Source of the DNA: Bemisia tabaci
Taxonomy: Eukaryota; Arthropoda; Insecta; Hemiptera; Aleyrodidae
NCBI RefSeq assembly: GCF_918797505.1
Contig: NC_092794.1
Span: forward strand, 31,362,122-31,426,121
Length of the DNA: 64,000 nt
Direction of reading: 5' to 3'
Positions 1 through 10,900 of this stretch are shown in pieces; positions within the stretch are counted from its first letter, which is position 1; the number at the start of each line of letters is the position of its first letter. The notes under the pieces were generated by a model, which saw only the letters and a list, made by a program, of their open reading frames with translations, made no database searches and had not been told where the DNA came from. The translations under genes were made by a program, and so were the position numbers.

Positions 1-411
1 CATGCCCATACCATACCAATTACTTGGTCATGATATGGTGCACAATCGTCCCCTCAACGCCCATTATCTCTCGGACACGTTCATTCCTGACACGTTCATT
101 CCTGACACGTTCTCTCCTCGAGATTCCAGCCGATCTTCGCCAGAAATCCATCTCGGTCGCCTTGAGCATTTCTTGGGTCCGCTTCTTCAACTGCCACACT
201 TCACTGCCATAGGTGATAATAGGCTTGACAACCGAGTTATAAATTCTCTTCTTGCTGTCTTTGGAAATCCTTTGGTCCCAAAGGATCCCATTAAGCATGG
301 CGATGGCTTTCCTTCCTAGAAGATTACGGTCCCGAATGGCCTGATCCAGCTTTCCATCCGAAGTCAGCTTCACCCCCAGGTACCTACTTCTATTGTTCGC
401 AACTTTCTATA
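1..411 (-). pseudogene. RTE-type LINE reverse transcriptase, C-terminal segment (split copy, part 6 of 6)
   Basis: The minus-strand reading from about 373 to 20 gives the post-catalytic region of a non-LTR retrotransposon polymerase. Visible landmarks are a YLGVKL-like thumb motif near 380, YGSEVW at mid-length, and an R-x-SAGISRRERVRNE stretch typical of the end of RTE/jockey-type RT proteins. A 15-bp unit (acgttcattcctgac) is tandemly duplicated near 77-113, giving repeated RVRNE. Stops or an indel lie near 385-395, just before the insertion at 412. The polypeptide continues upstream, at higher coordinates, in 1604-2386. The 3' end of the LINE lies outside the window. It is certainly decayed. 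Confidence 0.85.
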
Positions 412-1603
412 CAAGGTGAGCGAAAAGTCCCCGACCCCCCCTCTAACTTTTGAACGAATTGAGCTAAGGAAATGAAACTTTGGGAATGTTCCTACCTCAA
501 AGGGGACCATCTTTTGAGGGGGTCAAAATGTTGGTCCCCCCCTCAGGGGGGGGGACAGGGGCCCCCCAACTTTGTTTTTCAAACGGCAACCCCTATCTTG
601 TGATACCTCATTCGAAAGAGCATAAAACACTAAGAATTTTGGCGCAAACCTCAGATCAATATCTCAATTTTTGACCGAGTTATGATAGGTCAAAGGTCAA
701 ATTTGACCTATTTTCAAAAAATCATAACTCCGGTTCAAATTATCGTGAAGAAAAAAATAAAACGGGAAAATTTACCAAATTGTGTTCGCTTTTACGTAAA
801 AATTACAGAAATCACTTCGATTTAATTTAAGGGGGGGGGGCTCGGACCCCCAAATACGTCAATTCAAAGGTCATTCAATTTTCCCACGAAATAAGCCAAT
901 TTCCTCTGGAATTGCCTCTACATTATCTCAGTAAGGTCAAAATCAGTTCAACATTACGTTGGAAAGTCCCCAAATTTCGGGAAAAGTTAAAAAAACGAAA
1001 TTTAACGAATTTGACCGTTTAAATTTCGTTTTTTTAACTTTTCCCGAAATTTGGGGACTTGCCAACGTAATGTTGAACTGATTTTGACCTTACTGAGATA
1101 ATGTGGAGGCAATTCCAGAGGAAATTGGCTTATTTCGTGGGAAAATTGAATGACCTTTGAATTGACGTATTTGGGGGTCCGAGCCCCCCCCCCCCCCCTT
1201 AAAATTAAATCGAAGTGATTTCTGCAATTTTTACGTAAAAGCGAACACAATTTGGTAAATTTTCCCGTTTTATTTTTTTCTTTACGATAATTTGAACCGG
1301 AGTTATGATTTTTTGAAAATAGGTCAAATTTGACCTTTGACCTATCATAACTCGGTCAAAAATTGAGATATTGATCTGAGGTTTGCGCCAAAATTCTTAG
1401 TTTTTTATGCTCTTTCGAATGAGGTATCACAAGATAGGGGTTGCTATTTGAAAAAAAAAGTTGGGGGACCCCTGTCCCCCAAAATTTTGACCCCCTCAAA
1501 AGATGGTCCCCTTTGAGATAGGAACATTCCCAAAGTTTCATTTCCTTAGCTCAATTCGTTCAAAAGTTAGAGGGGGGGGGTCGGGGACTTTTCGCTCACC
1601 CTG
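412..1603. mobile_element. Long hairpin MITE, CAGGGTG-type ends, TA target
   Basis: The two halves (412 to about 1006 and about 1019 to 1603) are near-perfect inverted repeats, so a transcript would fold into a hairpin with roughly 590-bp arms. The ends read CAAGGTGAGCGAAAAG on the left and CAGGGTGAGCGAAAAG on the inverted right. TA dinucleotides at 410-411 and 1604-1605 look like the target duplication, consistent with a Tc1/mariner-type insertion. It interrupts the LINE reverse transcriptase. The short ORFs in the arms mirror each other and show no protein family. Its sequence is related to the hairpin at 20739-21724. Confidence 0.85.
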
Positions 1604-2386
1604 TATGTTGACCATCCTCCAGGACTATGCTTTGCTGAGCACCTCCGACTGACATCTTTTTTGTCTTACGGACACTAACCTCAAGGCCCCATTTGCGATA
1701 CTCCTCCACCAACTTCCGGGTCATATACTCTGCGTCATCGTGATCTTGACTTATGACTACCTGGTCGTCAGCAAAGCATAGCGTGAACAGTGTTTCTTGG
1801 CCATTCAGAGGGACGCCCATGCCGGCACACTTTCTTTTCCATTCCTTCAGAACGTGCTCTAGATATATCTTAAACAGCGTCGGTGACAGACAACATCCCT
1901 GCTTAAGCTCCTTGGTGACAAAAAAACCGTCTGAAAGCCTTCCTTGGCACTTAATTCTAGCAAAAGCCCCCCGATAAAACTGCTTGACTGCCCCAATAAG
2001 TCCCTTACTAAAACCAGTTTCTTCTAGGACTTCCCAAAGTTTCACAAGAGGAACACTACCATAAGCCTTTTCAATATCCAAAAACGCTAAATGAAGCTCC
2101 TGGCCAACAATTCTCTTCTTTTCGGTTAACTGGGTAACACAGAACAGATGATCAGCGGTAGACCGACCAGCCCTAAAACCTGCTTGCTCCTCCGCCTCGA
2201 ACGGGGTCCACTCTTCTTCGATCTTCGCTTTGAACACTTTTCCATACATTTTACTTATCGTTCCGGTTACCGCTAACCCTCTGTAGTTCCCACAGTCATC
2301 CTTCCTTCCTTTTTTGTGCGACGCTGTTATCCAGGCCTCTTTTCATTCTTTCGGGATGTCATCACCATCAATGCACTTCTGCAGCA
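1604..2386 (-). pseudogene. RTE-type LINE reverse transcriptase, catalytic core (part 5 of 6)
   Basis: The longest open stretch is 2249-1596. It shows successive RT motifs: NYRGLAV (about 2290), EEQAGFRAGRST (about 2180), AFLDIEKAYGSV carrying the first catalytic Asp (about 2080), LKQGCCLSPTLF (about 1900) and FADDQVV with the catalytic Asp pair (about 1770). This matches RTE/craniofacial-type LINEs of insects. One in-frame TGA is visible near 2345, between IPKE and KEAW. The segment lies between two later insertions (412-1603 and 2387-9211). The frame continues into 9212-9528 once the larger insert and one CA copy are discounted. Confidence 0.9.
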
Positions 2387-2398
2387 CCCTGGTAAAAA

Positions 2399-2770
2399 TG
2401 ATAGGTTGATATCAGTTATAATCAGTAGCGGAAATGAACTGATATTAACTGATTTTAACTGATATCGACGATTACCAACTGATACCAGTTGAAAGTCTAC
2501 AGATACTTGATGAGTAACAGTTGGCACCAGTAGAGGTTACACTGATACCAACTGATACCAGTTGAAAGTCTACAGATATTTGATGAGAGTCAGTTGGTAC
2601 CAGTAGAGGTTGTACTGATACCAGATTATACTCAATAGATCTATGTTGAGCCTCAATAGGTAACAGTTGAAATTTGCTACGTATCACTTGAGGTTCAATT
2701 GATATCGGTCCAGCATGAACTGACATCTGTTGAACATCAACTGATCCAAACAGAAATTCAATAGACGTCA
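2399..2770. repeat. Subterminal ACTGATA/ATCAGTT repeat array of element b
   Basis: The heptamer AACTGAT or its complement recurs many times. A longer unit is visible twice (about 2540-2625 and 2460-2545): actgataccagttgaaagt, then a TGATGAG segment and a CCAGTAGAGGTT segment. The same motif reappears at 4640-4670 and inside the right end (9090-9195). Its restriction to the flanks of the element suggests binding sites for a transposase; this is inference. Confidence 0.75.
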
Positions 2771-2779
2771 ATTACAAGT

Positions 2780-4380
2780 TTAAAATTAGTCCAATGAGGC
2801 TACGTATGCATTTTAACAGGACGATCTGGTTGGCATGTTTGACAAGGCCCACTAAGCCACTTCATCAAGGCATCTAAACTTCAGGGCCACTACATCAATA
2901 GAGATATTTAAGTATATTATTTTAATCCCTTTTCCATTCAATTTTTTTCTACGGTAGGTAAATGCATTATTTTATGGTTTTAAAATCTCGAATACCTAAT
3001 GCTGATTATTTGAAATTCTACGGCCGTTCAAAGATTATGTCACTTGCTAAAGAAAGGAGGAGTTTAAGGACAGTGCAATACGTAGGTGGGTACCCAGCGC
3101 TGCTTGCTGTTACACAAAAATCGGTCCTTCACACCAGTTCCATGGGTTTGTCGGAGCATGGATTTTATAACAAAAATTCTGTGCGATGCCTACTTCGATT
3201 TGTTGTGATTTTGATCAGGAGAATCCCCCATGTAAAAGGGGGTATAATGTGTAATTTTTGAGCCGCTCCCATCGTAACTTATCTCATATTACTAGATACT
3301 ATATTTGGTTGATATCATCCCCAGTAAGAATTTTTTCCCCCTAAAAAAAAGAGATACATTTTAACCTTTTTTTTTTTCTAAATAAGCCGTAAATATCAAT
3401 ACAAAACATGTAATATTTATCCCATGGTTGACGGCTCTTAGAACGCTTTCACGTTTAAAAAAACATAAATTTATATACATTTCTATCTTTTTTACGTAAA
3501 AATGTCCTTAGGGCGTTAACCATGGAATCAATTGTAGATCTTTTCAATTTTTTCCTCACGCCTGGTAAAAGTACGTAAAAATATTGGAAATTACAATAAC
3601 ATTTACTTACGTAAAAAATATATTAAAAATAACGTAAAACTGAAGAAAAATAATCTTGGTAAATCAAGTGTTTACATGAATTTCACTTCAAATTCATATC
3701 AAAAAATGTAAAAAGAAAAAAGATGTGATTTCGAGGAGACTAAACATTTTTCATATAAAATTTACATGAATTTAAGTAAATGATTTCCTTACCGGCGACA
3801 ACTTGAGCCTTTTTTTTAACATAATTTCATCACTGCACAAAAAGAACGTGGCAAAAACACGTAAAAATTATCTCGATCATTTTTTTTCTTAACTGATAAT
3901 TCATATAAAGACATATTATAATTTCTTCAACGCTCACCACTCGCAAATATTTTTTTCCATAATTTACACGTAAAAATTACATGAAAAGAATGTGACGAAA
4001 ACACATAAAATTACCTTGATCAATTATTTTTTCCACATTAAATTCATATAAATATGTTAATGAAATTTTTTTGACCCACCCGCAATAAAGATTTAATTAT
4101 TTGTTTTCAAATTTTTTTCATGATTATTTTCAAGTTCTTATAAGTTGATTATTGATTTTTCATCATTTCATCTTTTTTTACATCTTTAATTATTATTTTT
4201 GGTTTCGCATTTTGTGTTTCTTAGTCTCATCTTTAAGGAAAACATAACTTGTAAAACTTCACTTACATTTTAAGTGATTAAAAAATAAAATGAAAAAATT
4301 AAGTGTAGATTCAAATTCAACACAAAATCATCACTCTCTGTCAAATTGATTCTAGTGGGGGCCCTGAAATGGCGAAAATA
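2780..4380. other. AT-rich non-coding filler in element b with recurring ACGTAAAAAT motif
   Basis: There is no recognisable gene. An open stretch at 2962-3261 resembles no family I know. From about 3450 to 4030 the motif ACGTAAAAA(T) and its complement recur, often with TTACATGAA. This may be the subterminal array of another element nested in the left arm, because the right arm of element b lacks this material. Confidence 0.4.
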
Positions 4381-4411
4381 CGTCTATTTTGATCGCATGC
4401 GCGGATAGAGT

Positions 4412-4510
4412 AGTGGCTCTGTCTCTTGGACGATCACCAAAGTTAAGCAACGCCGAGTGTAGTTAGTACTTAGTTGGGAGACCGTATGGGAATGAGCGCT
4501 GCCTGCTAAG
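4412..4510 (+). ncRNA. 5S rRNA-derived sequence (pseudogene or 5S-type SINE head)
   Basis: The segment 4430-4495 follows the 3' two thirds of eukaryotic 5S rRNA. GATCACCAAAGTTAAGCAACG corresponds to the A-box region, followed by GGTTAGTACTTAG-like and GGGAGACC..TGGGAAT blocks that correspond to the intermediate and C-box of the internal promoter. The 5' part is poorly conserved and there is no 5S tandem array, so it is not a working 5S gene. A 5S-derived SINE or a retroposed 5S copy fits; I cannot define a SINE tail. Confidence 0.7.
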
Positions 4511-4887
4511 CCTCGTGTCAGAAATACGAGAACGGTAATTCCCAGCAGCGCTCTCTGGTCGTCAAATCGTGAGATAAACGTGAGAAACTGAATAAATACG
4601 TAAAATTACACAAGCAGATAGTGCGTTTTTAATTTATGTCTTATCAGTTGATACATGGTACCAACTGATACCAAGTATCATTTCAGCAGGCTGATTATTT
4701 ACTTCCCTCATCTATTGACCTTGATGGATGCGGGCTGCGGATCTATGAGACAGAGATTCCGAGCGATTCAGAACTAATTTCAATAGATCCAGCTATAGAT
4801 CCACTGATAGATGCGGATCCCCGGCCCTAAGGCAGTAGATGCGGTGACATCTATTAAAACTGTGCTTCTGATTGGCCGACTGGTATT

Positions 4888-4966
4888 GCCGCGGCGGGAT
4901 TCGAACCCACCATCGCTCGGGTTGGTAGCGACTGAATATCGACGCCGCTATCCACTGCGCCACGGT
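4888..4966 (-). ncRNA. tRNA-like sequence (probable SINE head)
   Basis: Read on the minus strand, it has an A-box (TGGCGCAGTGG) and a perfect B-box (GGTTCGAATCC) at normal spacing. Six of seven acceptor-stem positions can pair (ACCGTGG with CCGCGGC). The anticodon arm is not convincing. It sits inside element b, about 400 bp from the 5S-like sequence. Confidence 0.55.
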
Positions 4967-5120
4967 AGCTGATAAGACGGAGTTGAGTAAAACACGATAA
5001 ATGATCTATTTGGAGGTTAGGTTTCCTACGCGCTTCTTCTTCTTCACTCGGTGAATCAAGGTGTCTGATTGGTTAGAACGATTATTTTCATCTCAAAGCA
5101 ATCGTTCAACACTGTATTCC

Positions 5121-6345
5121 AATGAGCCTCTAGACAGGGTAAGAACTGGAGGCTCTAAGCACATGAATCTGCATCAGAATTTCGCGTAGAATTCAATGGT
5201 ACAAACGGGAATTCATGAAACCAACTAATAAGCGAGATATTTGCGTAAATAGACTGCGCATTTTTGTAAATCCCGCTCGCCTAATATACGAATGACGTCA
5301 CATTTGTAGCCAATAGGATTGTCGCAGCGCTGCGCAGCGCCGACTGAGCATCGGCCATCGAAAACGTCCAACGCTCCCAACGCCGGGATCGTAAACAAAC
5401 GAAAATTGATAACAGGAAGGACCCAAGCACCCAAGCAACTCGAAATCTTTTAATTTTCATTAATTACAGTCCATGTTCGACTTCAAGAAAGCATTTGACA
5501 ACCATTTTCCTCGTATTTTATAACCTGGAGCCACAGCCTATCGGCTCATTGTAATGTGCACTCTGAGAATCAGTTCCACAAGTCCAAACCCTGACATTCT
5601 TTTCTTTGACCATTCTCTTTTCATTCTCGCCACAATTTAAGTGTTATGCAGTTTCTTTATCTAAAATATGTGGTCTTGAATTCATTCAGGAGTCAGAAGT
5701 TTACCTTTCTTTTAGTATTACAGCCCTTTGACCCCTCAAACTTCACCGATATGACCTCATGTAGTTCAAGGTTTCTCTGGCCCGAACCGAGTGATTACAC
5801 ATCTGAGGTGTGTCTCATGGTTCTTCAAATTAGCAGTTTAGAACTAAATTAGGGACTACAGTGACTCAATCCAGTTCTGCTTTCTTGTTCAATGTTTGTC
5901 ATCAGTGTCTGTTCTTTTACGTGACCAATCTAGTGCATGCACTGTTACGCTATAAGTACAGGTATTATTGCTTTTTTCCTGCTGTCAGACCTTTTTCTTA
6001 AGCCTGCTGATTCACCACAGAATCTGCCCTAGTTGTGTAAATAATTTGGTGTGTAGTTATTGAGTTAATACCTCCTTGCGGTGATGCAAACTTTCTCAGA
6101 TCCGTCATAAGTGGGTATTGCATTTAGACGATCACTCGGACCAGATGAAATCACTGCTTTAGCAGCTTCAAATTTATACTTTGATCTCTGATTCACTAAT
6201 AAATAACACTTTACGGTGTCATTTATATTTAATCAGTTCAAAGCTAATTCGACAATGAATCATCAATGGTCCGATCGAAAAAGGAATTTTCTGGTGCGTG
6301 CTACGGCTGAATCGACATTACCTACAACTCAACTTTCGAAAGCAT
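5121..6345. repeat. Left arm of 1.2-kb near-identical palindrome
   Basis: It matches 7705-8931 in inverted orientation. The two ORF pairs compared (5225-5434 with 8618-8827, and 5646-5852 with 8200-8406) translate identically, so the arms are nearly unchanged over most of their length. Divergence begins near 6315. The ORFs match no family I know and are probably not genes. Confidence 0.9.
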
Positions 6346-7704
6346 GAACCTTAGAAAAATTCATCAGGAACTGGTACTTGGTAAGTAATAATTATGTTAG
6401 CACTCTCCTATTTCTGAAGGGATGTGTGTCCTGTAAATTTCAGAATATACTCTCCTGCCATATATCTAAAGAGGAATACAACATCTCAAGTGGGTGAAGT
6501 TATAAAATTGTGGAAATTGGTCATTTAAAGGGCTTTTCTGCTCGAAGGCATGACTGAACCAATCTGAAAGCTGTGAGTTACCAATGATGGAGGGTCCAAG
6601 GTGTCTTCCCTGCTTTAAAAGATAAGGAATTGTGCCTCAGGTCTTAAATGCTATTGGGAATTCCAAACATTGTGAATTCAAATGCACGCTACACTTCATC
6701 AATGAATATGGAAATTTGTCTCAGAGAGAATCTGATAAGACCATTCTGGTAGTTATTTATTCCTGGTTTCTTAATTTCAGAATTTTTGTATTCTAGTTAT
6801 CATCAAATGCTAATCAACAGATATTGCACAAAACAGTTGCTAATTATTTGAGGATTCATTTCTTAATCAGTATGTTTTATGTGTTTCATGCAGCGACGAG
6901 CCTTACTGAATTTCATGAAATGAAGTGATCACACCTACTTACCTGCAACATAGTTAGATCATCCTCCAAGCGTTAAGAAAATATTTTTCCTCTCTTTTAA
7001 GAATTCAGGGCGAGTAAAACCTGCTCAACAAAAGTTTGTGTAAGATTGTTCCATTCAAAATCACCTAAGAATCATTTCAATGGTAAAGTTGCCAACGATT
7101 CCTATTGGAAGTCGTTTGGTTCACTGAATTTTTCAGGTACCGAAAGATGAAAGGATCTTGAAAAGTCATAGAATTTTATCCCACCATGAAAACAAGTTGG
7201 GAAAAACAGTTCAGATTGACCAGGGATGACATTTGTAACATTTACTTCTCAAACCAATCTAATGGCCAAACATAGGTATCATTTGCAAAACGTGTAAATT
7301 ACATATCCTGAATACGTTGCTCAAACTTTCTACATCCAGTTCAGATTTTCAAAGGGAAGCAAGTCAGCATATTGTTTGAATTAATTACTGAATTTTCTGC
7401 CCATGTAGAGGAAAAATATCACATTTCAGAGATTTTGTTGAATGATTTTTTAATTGAGAAATTAAGAGGAACAGGAAGTCTGAAACTTTGTGAATTTAGG
7501 TAAGTGGTTTCCCAGTTTAGCCTTGTCATTAACATCCTCTTTTTGCCATGAATGATTATCCACAAACATACGCATACTCACACTAACTGTCCAACAACAG
7601 ATCCGTATGTACCCTGGTGATACCTTAGTAACTTCAGATATCTTACCTTTTGAACTACTTGAATGGTTGAAAAATATTTTCACTTCAAGACGGATGGTCA
7701 TGTC
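6346..7704. other. Spacer between the palindrome arms
   Basis: About 1.36 kb of AT-rich single-copy sequence. A minus-strand open stretch (7836-7462) crosses from the right arm into the spacer without a recognisable domain. No RNA gene or transposase is seen. Confidence 0.5.
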
Positions 7705-8931
7705 CTGATCGAAGCTTTCGAAAATTGAATGTAGTGTCGATTCAGCCGTAGCACGCACCAGAAAATTCCTTTTTCGATCGGACCATTGATGATTCATTGT
7801 CGAATTAGCTTTGAACTGATTAAATATAAATGACACCGTAAAGTGTTATTTATTAGTGAATCAGAGATCAAAGTATAAATTTGAAGCTGCTAAAGCAGTG
7901 ATTTCATCTGGTCCGAGTGATCGTCTAAATGCAATACCCACTTATGACGGATCTGAGAAAGTTTGCATCACCGCAAGGAGGTATTAACTCAATAACTACA
8001 CACCAAATTATTTACACAACTAGGGCAGATTCTGTGGTGAATCAGCAGGCTTAAGAAAAAGGTCTGACAGCAGGAAAAAAGCAATAATACCTGTACTTAT
8101 AGCGTAACAGTGCATGCACTAGATTGGTCACGTAAAAGAACAGACACTGATGACAAACATTGAACAAGAAAGCAGAACTGGATTGAGTCACTGTAGTCCC
8201 TAATTTAGTTCTAAACTGCTAATTTGAAGAACCATGAGACACACCTCAGATGTGTAATCACTCGGTTCGGGCCAGAGAAACCTTGAACTACATGAGGTCA
8301 TATCGGTGAAGTTTGAGGGGTCAAAGGGCTGTAATACTAAAAGAAAGGTAAACTTCTGACTCCTGAATGAATTCAAGACCACATATTTTAGATAAAGAAA
8401 CTGCATAACACTTAAATTGTGGCGAGAATGAAAAGAGAATGGTCAAAGAAAAGAATGTCAGGGTTTGGACTTGTGGAACTGATTCTCAGAGTGCACATTA
8501 CAATGAGCCGATAGGCTGTGGCTCCAGGTTATAAAATACGAGGAAAATGGTTGTCAAATGCTTTCTTGAAGTCGAACATGGACTGTAATTAATGAAAATT
8601 AAAAGATTTCGAGTTGCTTGGGTGCTTGGGTCCTTCCTGTTATCAATTTTCGTTTGTTTACGATCCCGGCGTTGGGAGCGTTGGACGTTTTCGATGGCCG
8701 ATGCTCAGTCGGCGCTGCGCAGCGCTGCGACAATCCTATTGGCTACAAATGTGACGTCATTCGTATATTAGGCGAGCGGGATTTACAAAAATGCGCAGTC
8801 TATTTACGCAAATATCTCGCTTATTAGTTGGTTTCATGAATTCCCGTTTGTACCATTGAATTCTACGCGAAATTCTGATGCAGATTCATGTGCTTAGAGC
8901 CTCCAGTTCTTACCCTGTCTAGAGGCTCATT
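7705..8931. repeat. Right arm of 1.2-kb near-identical palindrome
   Basis: Inverted copy of 5121-6345. The outermost bases (GAGGCTCATT) pair with AATGAGCCTC at 5121. Further out, a weaker inverted match continues between about 4686 and 9062 (GCAGGCTGATTATTTACTT against its complement), so this is the inner part of the larger arms of element b. Confidence 0.9.
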
Positions 8932-9211
8932 CTGCTGATCTATTGCTCATCCATCGGATAGCTCACAGTGTAGAATCACAAATAGTTTGATCATAGATGC
9001 GCGATAGATGAGATTTGCAGATCTACAGCCGAGATCTATGAAAGTAAATAATCAGTCTGCAGATCTGTTGATACTTCGAACTGCCACCACTTATCAGTTT
9101 AGATCAGTTGAAGCCATCAACTGACCCGATCTCAATTGATGTCTACTGATGCTCCGCGCCAAAACACCGTTGACAAACTCATACACCGTCAACTGATCAT
9201 TTTTACCAGGG

Positions 9212-9528
9212 CAAATCCCTGAGATGGTTAACCAACTTGCCAGTCCCACATTTAATTAACTCGGCTGGAATGTTTCCTGGCCCAGGAGCTCTTCCATTCA
9301 TCAATTCCCTGATTGCTTTGACCACCTCCTCAACTCGAATTTCCATTGAGTGATCCTCGACTATATTTTCAGCATTCCCCGTTTGAAACTCTGGTCGTCC
9401 TTCCGTCAATAATTTACTAAAATGTTCGTCAAGCTGTGAGATTGTTATCGGAGACATAATGTCCCGTTTCATGTCCCTTCTTAGGCCTTTGATCAGCTTC
9501 CAGCTCTCAGCACTCTTCCTTCCCCCCA
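9212..9528 (-). pseudogene. RTE-type LINE, N-terminal part of reverse transcriptase domain (part 4 of 6)
   Basis: The minus-strand frame from about 9525 to 9214 reads GGRKSAESWKLIKGLRRD, then the entry motif of the RT domain, NGRAPGPGNIPAELIK, ending in LRDL exactly where element b is inserted. It encodes the connection between endonuclease and RT. The frame continues at 2386 on one side and into 10566-10630 on the other. Two nested elements therefore bracket only about 315 bp of LINE. Confidence 0.88.
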
Positions 9529-10565
9529 CCCAAGTAGCATTTTTCAACGTAAAAATTGATATAATGTATCAATTTATAGGTATAAAGTTGTTAAAAATAT
9601 TGCAATAATATAGCTATAAAGTAGCAATTCTCAGTCAACATTTGGACGATTTTTCCCGATTTCGTCAGGTCAGATCGATAAAAAAAATCTATACTTAATA
9701 GCAATGTCATTGCTATTTGTGGCGGTGCCAAATGGTTTTAGGAAAATTGAGGAATTTATCAGTCTACCCTAATTTTTACAACGTTGCAGAATCCATTCGA
9801 AAATCCGATCTTGCCGGAATTGACAGGAAATTCATGATTCAATCATCCAGCACCCTTTAAATTCTTCTGTCCGAGGCGGGATTAGAACGCGCAACCTTCG
9901 GATTACTGCCGTGCGCCGCCTTTACCGTTTGAGCTAGCCAGGCTACCTGTCGGGTGCCTCACTTTTCACACATTATGTAGCTCCGACATGAAACAAAACC
10001 CTTAACGGCGCATTTGCATGAAATAAAAAATTCAAAGAATTAAAAGTAACAAAAACAGAAACGAAATAAAAGGAGGAAAGAAAGGCATGAAAGAAGTAAA
10101 ATTAAATTTCCCAGAACTTGGTTAAAAGCATAGACGATATTTATTTTGATTGACTGGAAATTCAAACCTTTTAAAAAAGCATTGAAATGTTGAAAGTTTC
10201 AGATTTATCGAGTTTGAGCTATTTCGAGAAGACTAAATTGAGGAGAAATGGTTGTTTCATCAAATTGTTGCGATACATTCCTGCATTCATGCTAGAGATT
10301 TGAAAACAAGTTACGGAAAGGAACACGCGGGAGTTTTTCATTATACTTAATAGCAAGATTATTGCGATAATTTTTGCGCCTTGCAATTAGCAGATTGGCA
10401 ACAGGTGACACAACCAATAATCGGAATTTATTGCTACATCAAAGCAACAATATAGCAATAATTTCGGCTCCTTCAAATGAGGGAGTAGGCAATACGCATG
10501 GCAAATATAATATAGCAACATTCCTACGATTTTATGTCCTTCTATAGGTATCCTTGCTACTTGGG
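9529..10565. mobile_element. 1.0-kb TIR element with CCCAAGTAGCA ends and TAGCAA subterminal motif (element c)
   Basis: The left end CCCAAGTAGCA is matched by the inverted right end (TGCTACTTGGG, ending at 10565). It separates two parts of the LINE that belong together (RIDTYL and GGRKSAESW). Inside the ends the motif TATAGCAA/TTGCTATA is repeated on both sides. The target duplication is unclear because the junction lies in a C-run and only one base is certainly shared. It resembles the CCCTGGTA elements in layout. A tRNA-like sequence lies inside. Confidence 0.7.
9870..9957 (-). ncRNA. tRNA-like sequence inside element c
   Basis: On the minus strand, an A-box-like TGGCTAGCTCAAACGG is followed at tRNA spacing by GCGTTCTAATCCC (B-box-like with one change). 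The acceptor stem does not pair well, so a degenerate SINE head is more likely than a working tRNA. Confidence 0.45.
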
Positions 10566-10630
10566 AGGTATGTGTCAATCCTTGAGCAGTTGGTCTCCCA
10601 AGACTCGTTTTTCTTCCTGGTGATTAAAAG
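10566..10630 (-). pseudogene. RTE-type LINE, linker between endonuclease and RT (part 3 of 6)
   Basis: Only about 65 bp remain between elements c and d. On the minus strand they read LLITRKKNESWETNCSRIDTYL, a short linker. The frame is continuous with ARVR at 14570 when element d and one AG copy are discounted, and nearly so with GGRKSAESW at 9525. This short sliver shows that all the LINE pieces come from one original copy. Confidence 0.8.
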
Positions 10631-10639
10631 CCCTGGTAA

Positions 10640-10900
10640 AAAAGACGACTACGCTGCGACTATGCTGCGAATACATAGCATAGCCGTGTGCATATGTAAG
10701 AAGTCGCAGTGTAGTCACATGGTTGTCAAGGGTAGTCATCAGTAGGCGCAGTGTATTCGCAAGGTAGTTGCAAGGTGGTCACCGGTTAGTAGTCGCCATG
10801 AATGTGTAGTTGCAGAGCAATAGTGGGTATCCGCAAGCATAGGTGCATATGTTTATGTACCTACATTTACCCGCTAGACATGTGACTACACAACTCTGGG
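10640..10900. repeat. Subterminal AGTCGCA motif array, left end of element d
   Basis: Degenerate copies of TGCGACTA and AGTCGCA recur (for example near 10647, 10690, 10712 and 10746). This is the same motif as the ordered array at the right end (14381-14545). Confidence 0.65.

Larger units (their letters stand above)
2387..9211. mobile_element. 6.8-kb inverted-repeat transposon with CCCTGGTAAAAATGAT ends (element b)
   Basis: The left end reads CCCTGGTAAAAATGAT, and the inverted right end matches it over the same 16 bases. A CA dinucleotide precedes the left end (2385-2386) and follows the right end (9212-9213). Deleting the element with one CA rejoins the LINE frame (LRDL followed by LQKCIDGDD), so the boundaries are exact. 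Inside are subterminal ACTGAT-rich repeats, AT-rich filler, a 5S-like and a tRNA-like sequence, and a large palindrome (5121-8931). I find no transposase, so it is non-autonomous. The repeats just inside the ends recall CMC/CACTA-type elements; that assignment is inferred. Confidence 0.85.

Noticed and set aside
2399..2770. CRISPR array
   Set aside because: Repeats are degenerate, unequal and inverted, without unique spacers, and the genome is eukaryotic.
4412..4966. Functional 5S rRNA and tRNA genes
   Set aside because: The 5S 5' part is missing or degenerate and the tRNA-like fold lacks a good anticodon arm.
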